DNA from: Erinaceus europaeus
Taxonomy: Eukaryota > Chordata > Mammalia > Eulipotyphla > Erinaceidae
Assembly (NCBI RefSeq): GCF_950295315.1
Contig: NC_080171.1
Span: forward strand, 33,968,361-34,032,360
DNA length: 64,000 nt
Direction: 5' to 3'
Position 1 is the first letter of the stretch. Each line of letters starts with the position of its first letter. The position numbers were made by a program, and so were the translations under genes. This document shows, piece after piece, positions 51,453 to 62,639 of this stretch. The notes under the pieces are model-generated. The model ran no database searches and was not told the DNA's origin. It saw only the letters and a program-made list of their open reading frames with translations.

Positions 51453-52262
51453 TTTTTTTTTTTTTTAGCTTTAGTAATTTTTTGTATTTGTTTATTTACA
51501 AAAAGGAAACACTGGCAAAAACCATAGGATAAGAGGGGTACAACTCCACACAATTCCCACCACCAGAACTCAATATCCCATCTCCTCCCCTGATAGCTTT
51601 CCTATTCTTTAACCCTCTGGGAGTATGGACCCCAGGTCATTGTGGGATGCAGAAGGTGGAAGGTCTGGCTTCTATAATTACTTCCCTGCTGAACATGGGT
51701 GTTGACAGGTCGATTCGTACTCCCAGCCTTTCTCTCTTTCCCTAGTAGGGTGAGGCTCTGGGGAAGTGGAGCTCCAGGACACATTGGTGGGGTTGTCTGT
51801 CCAAGGAAGTCTGGTCGCATCCTGCTAGCATCTGGAACCTGGTGGCTGAAAACAGAGTTAACATACAAAGCCAAACAAATTGTTGATCAATAATGAACTT
51901 AAAGGCTAGAATGGTACAGATGAAGAGTTGGGGGGATATTCCATTTTGTAGATAACTAATAGGCATATTTTAGTTAAGTTTCAAAGGGCCTGTGGCTATA
52001 CTAGTTTGCTTCCCCCCCCCTCCCCCGAGCCTGAAATCTGATACACAGGTGGATCCAAGTTATTGTCTGGAGACATGATGTCATGGCTGGAAAAGGAACA
52101 GAAAGCTGAATCAGGGAAGAGAGTAGCTCCCTAATATTGGAAAGGGGTATAAATATTGTTGACTGTAAACCCCATCTATTTGATTTGGTCTGGGGCCCAT
52201 ATTCAGCTTAGGAGCCTATGTGACCACTGCATCCCTGTAGATCTGAGCTCACATTCTGTGTT
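51453..52262 (-). mobile_element. Family-X long copy downstream of TLE1
   Basis: A T16 run (tail) is followed by ATAGGATAAGAGGGGTACAA, the shared body, CTAGCATCTGGAACCTGGTG, and a roughly 410-base extension. On the minus strand the junction reads CTGTTTTCAG followed by CCACCAGGTTCCAGATG. It abuts L1 ORF2 sequence on the opposite strand at 52263. Confidence 0.8.
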
Positions 52263-53261
52263 GGTTCTTTGAAAAATTAGACAAGATTGACAATCCCCTA
52301 GCCAGACTCACTAAAAAAAAAAGGGGTGGGGGGGAGAAGACTCAAATAAATAGACTTGTAAAAGATAGAAGAGATATTACAGCTGACACTATAGAAATCC
52401 AGAAAATCATGCGAAACTTCTATGAAGAACTATATGCCACCAAGCTAGAGAATCTGGAAGAATTCCTAGAAACATATGCCCTTCCAAAACTGAGCCAAGA
52501 AGAACTACAAAACTTAAATGCACCAATCACAGACAAAGAAATAGAAACAGTTATTAAGAATCTTTCCAACAACAAAAGTCCTGGACCAGATGGCTTCACA
52601 AACGAATTCTATAAAACTTTGAGGAAATACCTATTATTTTTAATATAGGTATTAAATACCTATATTAATACCTATATTTTTAAAGCTCTTCCACAAGATT
52701 GAAGAAACACTCCCTTCCACCTTCTATGAAGCCAACATCACCCTGATATCAAAAGCAGATAGGGACACAACAAAAAAGGAAAACTACAAACCAATATCTC
52801 TGATGAACACAGATGCCAAAACATTAAACAAGATCCTGGCCAACCAGATAAAGAAGGATTGTTCATCACGACCAAGTGGGACTTATCCCAGGTATGCAAG
52901 GCTGGTTCAACATATAACACTGATGTAAGTCAATCAGTGTTATTCACCACATCAGTAAAAGCAAAACCAAAAGCACATGATTATCTCATCAGATGCAGAG
53001 AAAGCCTTTGACAAAATCCAACACCCATTCATGCTCAAAAACACTACAAAAAATGGGAATAGATGGGCAATTCCTTAAGATAATGGAATCCATATATATC
53101 AAACCTATAGCCAACATCATACTCAATGGACAGAAGCTGAAAGCATTCCCCCTCAGATTGGGGACTAGACAGGGCTGTCCATTATCACCATTACTCTTCA
53201 ACATAGTATTGGAAGTTCTTGACATAGCAATCAGGCAAGCGAAAGAAATCAAAGCAATGAT
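52263..53261 (+). mobile_element. L1 ORF2 fragment, reverse transcriptase region
   Basis: Conceptual reading gives FYEELYATKLENLEEF, PITDKEIETVIKNLSNNKSP and GPDGFTNEFY, then after disruption [20 protein letters not shown] and [20 protein letters not shown], core L1 reverse transcriptase blocks. Frameshifts and a palindromic insertion near 52630-52680 make it dead. It has no ORF1, endonuclease or C-terminus. Confidence 0.9.
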
Positions 53262-54547
53262 TGTTTTTTTTTTTTTTTTTAATTTAAGAAAGTATTAATT
53301 AACAAAACCATAGGGTAGGAGGGGTACAATTCCCACCACCCATTCTCCATATCCCACCTCCTCCCCTGATAGCTTTCCCATTCTCTATCCCTCTGGGAGC
53401 ATGGACCCAGGGTCATTGTGGGTTGCAGAAGGTGGAAGGTCTGGCTACTGTAATTGCTTCCCCGCTGAACATGGGCGTTGACTGGTCGGTCCATACTCCC
53501 AGTCTGCCTCTCTCTTTCCCTAGTAGGGTGGGTCTCTGGGGAAGTAGAGCTCCAGGACACATTGGTGGGGTCTTCAGTCCAGGGAAGCCTGGCCGGCATC
53601 CTGATGACATCTGGAACCTGGTGACTGAAAAGAGAGTTAACATACGAAGCCAAACAAGTTGAGCAATCATGGACCCAAAACTTGGAATAGTGGAGAGGAA
53701 GTGTTAGGGGGGATACTCACTGCAAACTAGTGTACTTCTGCTTTCAGGTATATGTTTTGCAGTAGTTTATGGATACGTGTGAACATATGCTCTCTCTCAC
53801 AGAAACTAGTGTATATCTAGGTTTTGGGACTTTGTTAGAAAGTGAACCACCTGAGATGGAATTAGAGTATACTATAAAAGGAAAGGTTTCACCCGAGTAA
53901 TGAAGCTGAAGGGTTGTCATTCCACATGTGTAGTCTCTCGACACAGTCTGAAGTGAAGCATGTTGAGGTGGCAATCGTGTTGGTTAGGTTGTGATCATCA
54001 GATGCAATATTATTTGATATGGATTAGGAGAGGCATACGGGAAAGTGGGCCCTATCCAATGGTTCCAGGACTGGGGGAAGTAGAGGCTCTATAGTGGAGA
54101 TGTGAGGTTCCTGCTGTCTTAGGGTTAGAAAGACAATCGATAGTTAATGTTATCATCACATTATTTGGTAATTGGGTTAACTTTGAAAGGTCCTTTTGTT
54201 ATGGTTTGCTGTACAGTACCCAGTATCTTGTATATAGCTGTGCTATTGGTTGCTTCTGATCTACTTGGTCTAGGCTTTTGAGAGAGTCTGCATATCAATT
54301 ACACTGCATATACTGAGAAAAGATTCCGTTTGTGTTTTGAAAAACTTCGAGACATACAATTAATTTCCCCCCTCTCGTATTAATTAACTAGTGATGTATA
54401 TGAGTACATTTTACTAGGAGTGTACATAAACACCATTCCCACCACCAAAAGACTGTGACCCATCCCTCCCACCCACTTCCACCCCCCACTGGCCCAGGAA
54501 GCTGCATGTCTACCCCTCACCTCAAGGTTATTACTTTGGTGCCCTAG
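53262..54547 (-). mobile_element. Family-X long copy nested in L1 ORF2
   Basis: A 1.28-kb insertion with a T18 tail on the left. The target word AGCAATGATTGTTTT is present on both sides (just before 53262 and at about 54548). The body is as in other copies. On the minus strand the junction is CTCTTTTCAG followed by TCACCAGGTTCCAGATG. The 5' part contains a second 3'-end-like motif (GGTGGTGGGAATGGTG). Confidence 0.85.
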
Positions 54548-54583
54548 CAATGATTGTTTTTATTGGAAGAAGCCAGAATAATT
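54548..54583 (+). mobile_element. L1 ORF2 fragment, remainder
   Basis: AATGATTGTTTTTATTGGAA and GAAGCCAGAATAATTGTC continue the reverse transcriptase frame region interrupted by the family-X insertion. Confidence 0.7.
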
Positions 54584-54732
54584 GTCAAGGTTCATTTTTT
54601 TAGTATATTCTTGTGATTCAAGACTACCAGCTCAAGCTCTGCTTCTTGATCTTTTGGGAGATACATACTCTCTTTCTCTCTTTCTAGTTATTTAATTTAA
54701 CTAATTGATTTATTTTAAAGGATTATCTCTTA

Positions 54733-54815
54733 AAGATTTTATTTATTTATTAATGAGAAAGATAGGAGAGAGAAAGAAGGAACCAGGCATCACTCTAGTA
54801 CATATGCTGCCATAC
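54733..54815 (-). mobile_element. SINE C, truncated
   Basis: GATTTTATTTATTTATTAAT, AACCAGGCATCACTCTAGTA and CATATGCTGCCAT. The head is missing. Confidence 0.7.
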
Positions 54816-55960
54816 TATTTTCTCTAGGAAGACCTAATTTTTTCAAATCTACATATTTCTCTCTTCACAAGCTTCACTCTTAAGGCATATAAATGAGTTT
54901 AGTGTTTCGCTGATGGTGTCCACAAAGCTGTAGACTTAATAACCTGTAAGGGAAAGGTGGGATATCAACTGGTTTTGTCTCATTAATACCCATTTGATCT
55001 ATTATACTAATTTACTTACACCAATCATACCCAGCATTTAGCTCTTTCTTCTCAAGGCTTACACTGCAGCTATGGCATTTGCTATCATTAGTTTGGTTTT
55101 TATCTTTGTGGACACACTTACTAATTTGATTAGATGGGACCTGTGTCCTTAGGCTTTTAGTAAGTTGCCATGCAAATTTTTTCCTGAAATGGCTTCATGG
55201 CTCATTTTTTATATACCTAATTTGTTACTCTTATATTTTAGAAAATAATCATTTATAATTTCAAGCTAAGCTTCCTCATTTTAAAATAGCATCTAAGGAA
55301 TGTTAATATTCTTGTTTTCATATGATCCAACGAGTTGTTGGCAGTTTGTCTTAATATTTTTCATTTGTTATCCAGGCCTTCTTGATTTTATACATTTAGT
55401 AGTACTATTTTGTTTGCTTTTTGACAAAATAGTATTTATGTACAGAATCTGTTGAATATTTTTCTCTTCTTACTAAGTGAATGGCAAGACCCTAATTACT
55501 GATACTGATTTCTCCTTTTCCTTGTATAATGAAGCAAATTTCCATACTAGACTCTTGACAGCTTATTAATGTAGGGTTCACCTTGTCTAGTCTTTCTTCT
55601 TCTCTACCTTACTTCCCTGTTTTCTGTACTAATCAGGTAGAGATTAAGTTGCTCCAACAGAACTTAGACAATATGATGGTTTAGAGGTTACAAGAACTTG
55701 GTTTCTTGCCCATGTAAGAGCAAGGACCCCAACAAGGAAATGCAATTCTTGTTTCCATGATTACTCCAGTTGTCTGCACATCCAGCCAGCAGTGAGAGCA
55801 GCAGAAGTCCAGGGAATGGGATGTGCTTTCAAACGAATGAGAATTTGTTCGTCACTTTCATTACAAGTTCATTGGCAGAGACTAAAGTCATGTGGTAGGC
55901 TGGGAAAATGTGGCCTCTTGCTGTGTGTCCTGTAACAGTAGAGAAGAGGAGTTGGGGATG
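54816..55960. other. Intergenic, no recognised feature
   Basis: AT-rich sequence. No exon or young repeat recognised. Confidence 0.5.
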
Positions 55961-55961
55961 G

Positions 55962-56156
55962 GGTGACAGACCATGGTGCACCTGGTTAAGTGCTCATATT
56001 ACAGTGTGCTCTAGGACCCAGGTTCAAGCTCCTAGTCCCCACCTGCAGGGGGGAAGCTTCATAAGCAGTGAAGCAGGTGTCTCTGTCTCTCTCCCCTCCC
56101 CTCTTAATTTCTCTCTCTCTCTATCCAATAATAAATAAAAATATTAAAAGAGAGAG
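55962..56156 (+). mobile_element. SINE A, short form
   Basis: Head GGTGCACCTGGTTAAGTGCT, GTTCAAGCTCCTAGTCCCCA, CACCTGCAGGGGGGAAGCTT, C/T segment and ATCCAATAATAAATAAAAAT tail. Confidence 0.88.
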
Positions 56157-57250
56157 AGGGGAGTTGAGGACACATTGGAAAGGATTCAGAGTTAAAGAAA
56201 TAGTCCTCTGTTTCTGTATTCATCTCTCCCAACACACACTTTTTACCTAGTTCTCATTCTTCCAATATTCTTTCTCTAATGGTATTTTTTCCAAAGGTCT
56301 TGACTTTATAGATTATCTTGAGTCTGATGAAACCACTTCCATTTCCTTTTGGTTAAGATACTGGTTGGTTGGCAGAAAATCTGGAAGTGGCATTCTAAAA
56401 TGGCTTAGTCCTCTGCTTAAGAGTATGGACTCTTAGGGGCTTTCCCAGACAATTGTTTCATCACTTCCAGAATGGAAATGATAAAATTGTCATGCCTACG
56501 CCACAGTCGTGAGGGTTTGAGAGTAACGTTTCTCGCTAAGGCAATATGAATCGGAATAATCTTGTCCTTTGGAGTCACCCCACCTCTCTCTCAGAAGTTT
56601 TGTATCGTGATTGTTGAGGTACATGTAAGCTACATTTGTGTTATTAACTTAAATATGGGTTCAATAAGTTCACATTCAAATAGACCTCACCACCATGTTC
56701 CAAGAACAGTTTTACACACAAACACCATAGGAATTCTCATATACAAATGTAAATTTTGTATATCAAAAAGTAAATGTTGTGATCCCTTTTAAGTAATCAT
56801 GGCTCAAGGAATCTCTGTCTCCATGACCTTATAGGAAGTAAAAATCAAATTCAGATTTCACTGTGTATACTGTTTTTGTACTTCCAAATCTCAAAAGAGG
56901 GAGCTGAGATTTTACCTGCCTATCCAGATTTCCTCATATATTTATTTGAAACAGTTGATGATTAGAGAACTCCTTTATCCCTTTAGTGAAAAATCATAGA
57001 TATAATCATAGATTTGTATTCACTAATAATTGAAGCAAATACTTGTTTTTTATTTTTAATAGATTTTTATTTCAGGTGTATTTACTCTTGTTTTTGTGGT
57101 ATTGTCCTTTTACACCTTAAATATATATTCTTGACATAGAAATTGAAGTTCACTGACTAAAAATTGAAGTCCTAGTGAAATCAATACTTTTTCCATAACT
57201 AGATGTTTCTTGTACCTATTTTATAGTAAGGGCAAACTAGTTTAGCAAGG
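56157..57250. other. Intergenic, no recognised feature
   Basis: AT-rich sequence. No exon or young repeat recognised. Confidence 0.5.
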
Positions 57251-57267
57251 TGATAATTGGCACTTAT

Positions 57268-57465
57268 AGAGGTTGGACGGTGGCACACTGAGTTAAGTAC
57301 ACATAGTATGAAGCGCAAAGACCCATGCAAGGATCCTGGTTTGAGCCCCTGGCTCGCCACCTGCATGTAGCTTTATAAGCAGTGAAGCAGGTCTGCAGGT
57401 GTCTCCCTCTTTGTCTTTGCCGCCCCTTTGAATTTCTCTCTGTCCTTTCAAAATAAATAAATAAT
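57268..57465 (+). mobile_element. SINE A, short form
   Basis: Head GGTTGGACGGTGGCACACTG, GGTTTGAGCCCCTGGCTCGC, GTGAAGCAGGTCTGCAGGTG and an AATAAATAAATAA tail. A possible imperfect target duplication is ATAATTGGCACTT / ATAGTTGGCATTT. Confidence 0.85.
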
Positions 57466-57487
57466 TATAGTTGGCATTTGTTTAATT

Positions 57488-57560
57488 AACTGTCTCCAGT
57501 GTTATCACTGGGGCTCAGTGCATACACTGAATCCACTGCTCCTGGAAGCCATCTGTTAAA
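57488..57560 (-). mobile_element. Isolated SINE 3' module
   Basis: GTCTCCAGTGTTATCACTGG and CTGAATCCACTGCTCCTGGA are the extra module of the long SINE A subfamily, here without the rest. The next SINE A body starts about 80 bases further on. Confidence 0.65.
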
Positions 57561-57641
57561 TTTCTATTATCCACCAGGTAATGTGAAGTATTTAATACAA
57601 ATTTTCATACTCAGTGACTAAAAGATTTGGAGACTAAAAGA

Positions 57642-57816
57642 TGGAGAGAGGAGGGGAAGACAGAGAGGGGGAGAGAAAGACACCTGCAGACCTGCTTCAC
57701 CGCCTGTGAAGTGACTCCCCTGCAGGTGGGGAGCCGGGGGCTAGAACCAGGATCCTTACTCGTGTCCTTGCACTTTGTGCCACATGCGCTTAACCCGCTG
57801 CACTACCGCTGGGCTC
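57642..57816 (-). mobile_element. SINE A lacking its tail region
   Basis: It starts ATGGAGAGAGGAGGGGAAGA and has an intact CCCTGCAGGTGGGGAGCCGG and head. CTAAAAGAT flanks both sides. The TTGTTG part is missing, which suggests priming inside the element or later loss. Confidence 0.85.
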
Positions 57817-58063
57817 CCTAAAAGATTTTTTTTTAATGGGTCAATAATTTTAAGGTTTCATAACTGGTAAGTAGTAGCAATTGGCTCCCAGGCCATGAAA
57901 CATTCATATTTGAAATTTTTTAAATTTCATTTCAGCTAATGGCATGCTAAGAAGTTTTTCAATAAGTTGAGGGGAATGAATTATTCATTTCAATGTGCTG
58001 TGCAAGAAGAGACTGCTGCTTCTGTCATCAACCTGAGCTTTTGACATTTCACACCCCTCTTTT

Positions 58064-58432
58064 CTTACTTTTTTAAAAAATGATTTAATAATGATTAATA
58101 AGATTATAGGACAAGAGGAGTACAATTCCATACAATTCCTACCACCAGAGTTCAGTATCCCATTGCCACCACCAGAGTTCAGTATCCCATCCCCACCACG
58201 GGAAGCTTCTCTATCTTTCTGGGAGTATAGACCAAAATTCTTCATTGGGTCCAGAAGGTGGAAGGTCTGGCTTCTGTAATTGCTTCTCTGCTGAACATGG
58301 ACGTTGTTGGCAAGTGGATCCATAACCCCAGCCTGTTTCTGTCTTTCCCTGATGGGATACTGCTCTGGGAAGGTGAGATATCAGGACACACTGGTGAAGT
58401 CGTCTGCCCAGGGAAGTCAGGATGGCTTCATG
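58064..58432 (-). mobile_element. Family-X copy with target duplication
   Basis: TCACACCCCTCTTTT (58049-58063) and TCACACCTCTTTT (58433-58445) flank a copy that lacks the 5' leader. An internal tandem duplication of about 30 bases repeats CCACCAGAGTTCAGTATCCC at about 58143 and 58172. Confidence 0.85.
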
Positions 58433-58794
58433 TCACACCTCTTTTATTTTTTATAGATTGAGGATTATTTGCTTCTCAAGGATATCACCTCTTAATTCTT
58501 GGCAATGAAGTCATCAGATAACCATAGTTTCAGGCTTCTCTTAGTGTGATAAAATTTGTATAATGGTTTTCTGCCCCAGGGAAGTTACTCTCCAGACATC
58601 CAAAGCAGCTTTGGTTCTAAATTTTGTACCAGCACAAAAACAGTTAAATAAAAGATATGGTGTTAATCGGGTTTGTATTTTGAAGAAATTGTCCAACAAT
58701 TTTAAAGTGTATCAGAAACACTTGGATGACTGATACAGGTTTCAGACTCAAATTTGGGTTTTTTGGGCAGGAAAATATTTCTCATAAAAGTAAT
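58433..58794. other. Intergenic, no recognised feature
   Basis: Nothing recognised. Confidence 0.5.
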
Positions 58795-58804
58795 CTAGAA
58801 CATT

Positions 58805-59040
58805 TTTTTTTTTTGCCTCCAGGGTTATCGCTGGGGCTCAGTGCCTGCACTACAAATCCACTGTTCTTGGTGGCCACTTTTCATTTTTATTGGATAGGAC
58901 AGAGAAATTGAGAGAGGAGGGGGAGATAGACACCTGCTTTACTGCTTGTGAAGTGAACCCCTCCCCCCCGTAGGGATCCTTAAGTGGGTCCTTGTGCTTT
59001 GTACTATGTGTGCTTAACCTAGTCTGCTACTGCCAGACCC
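58805..59040 (-). mobile_element. SINE A, long-module subfamily, internally shortened
   Basis: Near-exact flanks CTAGAACATTT / CTAGAACAATTT. The poly(T), the CCTCCAGGGTTATCGCTGGG module and a short body with TTGGATAGGACAGAGAAATT are present. The TTGTTG region is missing and the head is diverged. Confidence 0.82.
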
Positions 59041-59104
59041 CTAGAACAATTTATTCTTTACAATAAATCCATCAATGTATAGTAAATCCATTATGAGACT
59101 GAAG

Positions 59105-59260
59105 CAACAGGACCCAGGTTCAAGTACCTAGTTCCTACCTACAAGGGGGTGGGAGCTTTATTGAGTGATAAAGCAGTGTTGCTGGTGTCTTTCTGTCTCC
59201 CTCCCTTATCTCCTATTTGTCCTATCAAATAGAAAATTTTAAAAAGGGAGGAGAGACTTC
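59105..59260 (+). mobile_element. SINE A, short form, diverged
   Basis: GGACCCAGGTTCAAGTACCT, GATAAAGCAGTGTTGCTGGT and a TCTGTCTCCCTCC segment ending in an A-rich tail. Confidence 0.7.
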
Positions 59261-59493
59261 AGCTCTTCGTTTCTTGTTAAAACAAACTGGAACCCATATT
59301 TTAGAAACAGATTGGAAGTAAGATGACAAATCACAGGTGCACTGTCTAGAAGTTGTTCTTACAAGCCTCCATTCCCAAAACCAATTTTTGAAGTAGAATA
59401 TTCTATATAAACTAGAATCAAATTTTTAAATTTATACTTTTACTGTATTGTTTGTTTATTTTTTAAAGATTATTTGTCAGTAAGAAAGACAGT

Positions 59494-59728
59494 GGGGAGC
59501 CGGGTGTTAGTGCAGTAGGTTAAGCGCACATGGTGCAAAGCACAAGGACCGGCATAAGGATCCCAGTTCGAACCCCCAGGTCCCCATCTCTGTCTTCCCC
59601 TCCTATCTCCATTTCTCTCTGTCCTATCCAATAACAAACGACATCAATAATGATAAAAACAACTACAACAATAAAACAACAAGGGCAACAAAAGGGAAAA
59701 TAAATAAATTACATATATATATATATAT
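59494..59728 (+). mobile_element. SINE A, long form, forward, with internal deletion
   Basis: GAAAGACAGTG at 59483-59493 and 59729-59739 is the target duplication. The head (GTTAAGCGCACATGGTGCAA) is followed directly by CCATCTCTGTCTTCCCCTCC, so the CCTGCAGG segment is missing. The tail AACAACAAGGGCAACAAAAG is typical. Confidence 0.9.
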
Positions 59729-59739
59729 GAAAGACAGTG

Positions 59740-60654
59740 AACTGGTCTTTAGCTTAGCATGCCAGGTATTAAGCTCATGCATTAAAGTCTTCTATCCTAG
59801 AGCTGCACCGTCTCACTGGCTGCCAAAATTGAGCTGGTTTTGTTTGTATGGATTTATGAGAGAGAGAACCAAGACTCACTCTTGAGCATATGATTCTAGG
59901 GATCAAACTGGGGGGTTCATTCCTGAGAATTCAACACTATCCATTTCATCCCTAACCTCCTGAACCAACAAAATTGAACTCTTAATGTTCTTTTTTTAAG
60001 TCATAACTCAGTAAGTTGTGTGAATTTTGTAAGATTTAGAAAAACCAAGATAATGACCATATGTAGATGAAACCTCAAAAATGTACAGTTTAATTGGTGT
60101 TATGCATAAAACTTATAAATCATTTTTCAAATAAAAGAACTGTTAACTTTATGAAATACATTCTTCAAATTATGTTAGTTTCAATCAGTAAGCATTTATT
60201 GAGTGTGGCCTCAGCACATAGCATGATGAGCCCTTCACTGGTCGCTAAAGTTAAACCAGAGTGAGGAAGAGTCTGCTGATGGCAATGAAAGGGGCTGTGA
60301 GTGAGGTATTGTCCTATGGGAGCCAACAATTAGCAAAAGGGCAGGCAGTTCTCAAAAGTCTTTAAAAGTTAATTACTGTTTTGACCTTAGCAAGCTAAGG
60401 AAACCAATGGTGCCATTCCAACACATGTTTGGAAGAATTATATGTCACACACTGTTTGGGGCATATATTAAGCTTTGTTTCAAATACCATATAGGTGTTT
60501 GGTAATAGTGAACACTGGCTAAATGTTTACTCAGTTCCAAGAACAGACAAATATTCTGTGTTATCTATCTCATTGAACCTTCAGGGAGGTGCGGTGAGAT
60601 AGCTATTGGTTTAATCTGTTCTGCCTTCTTGCATACATGGTTTCATTACCTTCA
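59740..60654. other. Intergenic, possible old SINE then nothing recognised
   Basis: 59840-59965 (GAGAGAGAGAACCAAGACTC, GGGATCAAACTGGGGGG) may be a decayed SINE C in reverse. The rest has no recognisable feature. Confidence 0.4.
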
Positions 60655-61180
60655 TCTCACTTTTTTGTTTTCAGCTTATGATATAATTAACAAAGTGGTG
60701 AGATATGTAAAACATATCTCATTACATTACATACAATGTAATGATTGTGTATTTGTACACCCTTTGAAAGGATTTTCTTCCTTGAACTAATTAACATCTG
60801 TCACTTCACTGTGTATAAGAAAACAAGTTCTACGTGTTTGGCAGATTTCAATTATGTAAGAGTATTATTCTCACATCTTACTCAATTTGTGACTGAAAGC
60901 TTATATCCTTTTACCAACCTCCATCCCCCATTCCTCAGCCCCTCTTAATCACCATTCGACTCTATGAGTTTATTTGATTTTTAGTCCATATGTAAGGGAC
61001 ATCACGTAGTATGTGTATTCTTCTGCTTGTTTTATTTCACTTAGCATAATGCCTTCTAGCCTATTACATCTTGCTGCTGGATAATAGTATTTCCTTTTCA
61101 AATCTGAATAATATTCCATTATACTGTTTATTGCTTGCTGGTGTTTCCATCAGTTACAAACTGCGTGTATAAAGATGGTC
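60655..61180 (-). mobile_element. Ancient L1 (L1M-type) 3' region
   Basis: TTTTATTTCACTTAGCATAA, CTTTTCAAATCTGAATAATATTC split around 61105 and CATTATACTG are characteristic of old L1 3'UTR in reverse. The left part is less certain. Confidence 0.65.
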
Positions 61181-61708
61181 ACAATAGGCTATACCATATA
61201 AGCTAGGTATTTAGAGGACTATACCATGCAGGCTTGTGTAATTATACTCTGTGATGTTCACACATTCATGCAATCACCTAACTGCAATTTTTAGAATGCA
61301 GGCCTATCTTTAAGCAACATGTGTATGAGTATGTTTTTTGAAGCCTTTGCCTCCAATGGGACAGGGCTACCTGACATAACTTTAGAGGGAAGAGATGACC
61401 TAAATTGATAAACTGGGTTAAGCCAAAGATAACTCTAAAATTTCTGCTGGAATTGTTTTTCAAGAAACAGTTAATATACTAAAGAAGAATTTGCAAAAGA
61501 AAGGACTAAGTAACCCATCCTGTTCCTGTTTTCCTTCAGAGCAAACAGCAAAACTTGTCAGATCAGTTAAAAGTTTTGTTCTAGGAAGAATGCACAGGAA
61601 AACCCATCATGATTCAGGTTTGATGACCTAATGGCCTCAAATCACCATGTTATTTGCCATGGAACCTGCCTCCTGTTTTTCCAGACATTCTATCTATAAA
61701 TAGTCCTT
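61181..61708. other. Intergenic, no recognised feature
   Basis: Nothing recognised. Confidence 0.45.
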
Positions 61709-61724
61709 AAAGAAAAGGAACTGG

Positions 61725-62007
61725 GGGAGTCGGGCGGTAGAGCAGCGTGTTAAGCGCACGTGGCGCAAAGCGCCAGGACTGACAGAAGGATCCCAGTTCG
61801 AGCTTCTGGCTCCCCACCTTCAGGGGAGTCACTTCACAGGCAGTGAAGCAGGTCTGCAGGTGTCTTTTTCTCCCTCTCTCTGTCTTCCCCTCCTCTCTCC
61901 ATTTCTCTCCAACAGTGACGACATTAATAACAACAACAATTATAACTACAACAACAATAAAAATACAACAAGGACAAAGGGAAAGTAGATAAATAAAAAT
62001 TAAAAAA
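61725..62007 (+). mobile_element. SINE A, long form, forward, full length
   Basis: The target duplication AAAGAAAAGGAACTGGG (61709-61725, repeated at about 62008-62023) flanks the element. It begins GGGAGTCGGGCGGTAGAGCA, has GATCCCAGTTCGAGCTTCTG, then GTGAAGCAGGTCTGCAGGTG and the AACAACAA tail. It is the best forward reference copy here. Confidence 0.94.
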
Positions 62008-62319
62008 AAGAAAAGGAACTGGGAGATAGATTTGAATGAGACTCCTGCCTTCATTACCTTTGCACTGCAATAAAAGGTCTTTCCCTTTCAGCAAAAGCTA
62101 ATATAGTAGTGTTTTATTTTCTTTGGTATAGAACAGCAGAGTTTGTGTCTCTGTGTCTGTCTTCTGCCTGTATGTACGCTTTCCTTTACACATTCCTTTC
62201 TTCAAATAAACACTTAAGTTATTTCCATTCCAGACTATGGAGGTGCCAGTAAGGCTTCAAGATAATGATTTTTCTTTCAGACTGGATTTGTTTGTTAGTT
62301 TTCTATGTTCAGTTTCTTT

Positions 62320-62604
62320 TCATATATATATAATTTATTTTCCCTTTTGTTGCCCTTTTTTGTTGTTGTTGTAGATATTATGGTTGTTGTTACTGATGTC
62401 GTCGTTGTTAGATAGAACAGAGAGAAATGGAGAGGGGAGGGGAAGACAGAGGGGGAGAGAAAGTTAGACACCTGTAGAAATGCTTCACCGCCTGTGAAGT
62501 GATTCCCCTGCAGGTGGGGAGCCGGGGGCTCGAACCGGGATCCTTACTCGTGTCCTTGTGCTTTGTGTCACGTGCGCTTAACCCACTGCGCTACCACCCA
62601 ACTC
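62320..62604 (-). mobile_element. SINE A, long form
   Basis: CTATGTTCAGTTTCTT and CTATTTTCAGTTTCTT flank a complete element with CCCTGCAGGTGGGGAGCCGG and GGGCTCGAACCGGGATCCTT. Confidence 0.93.
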
Positions 62605-62639
62605 TCTATTTTCAGTTTCTTATGAAACCTCCAGAGTGT

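Noticed and set aside
53279..53653. Open frames of 90-124 codons on the minus strand in family-X copies (also 51602-51874)
   Set aside because: The frames recur because the copies are recent relatives, but they are broken in older copies and match no protein I know, so they are not reported as genes.
55908..56138. Frames of 60-85 codons scattered through introns and intergenic DNA
   Set aside because: Chance frames, many starting at non-ATG codons, with no recognisable family and no regulatory context.
61725..61800. tRNA-like sequences in SINE heads
   Set aside because: A- and B-box-like words are present, but they are SINE heads followed by SINE bodies, without a tRNA 3' end or cloverleaf I could support, so no tRNA gene is called.
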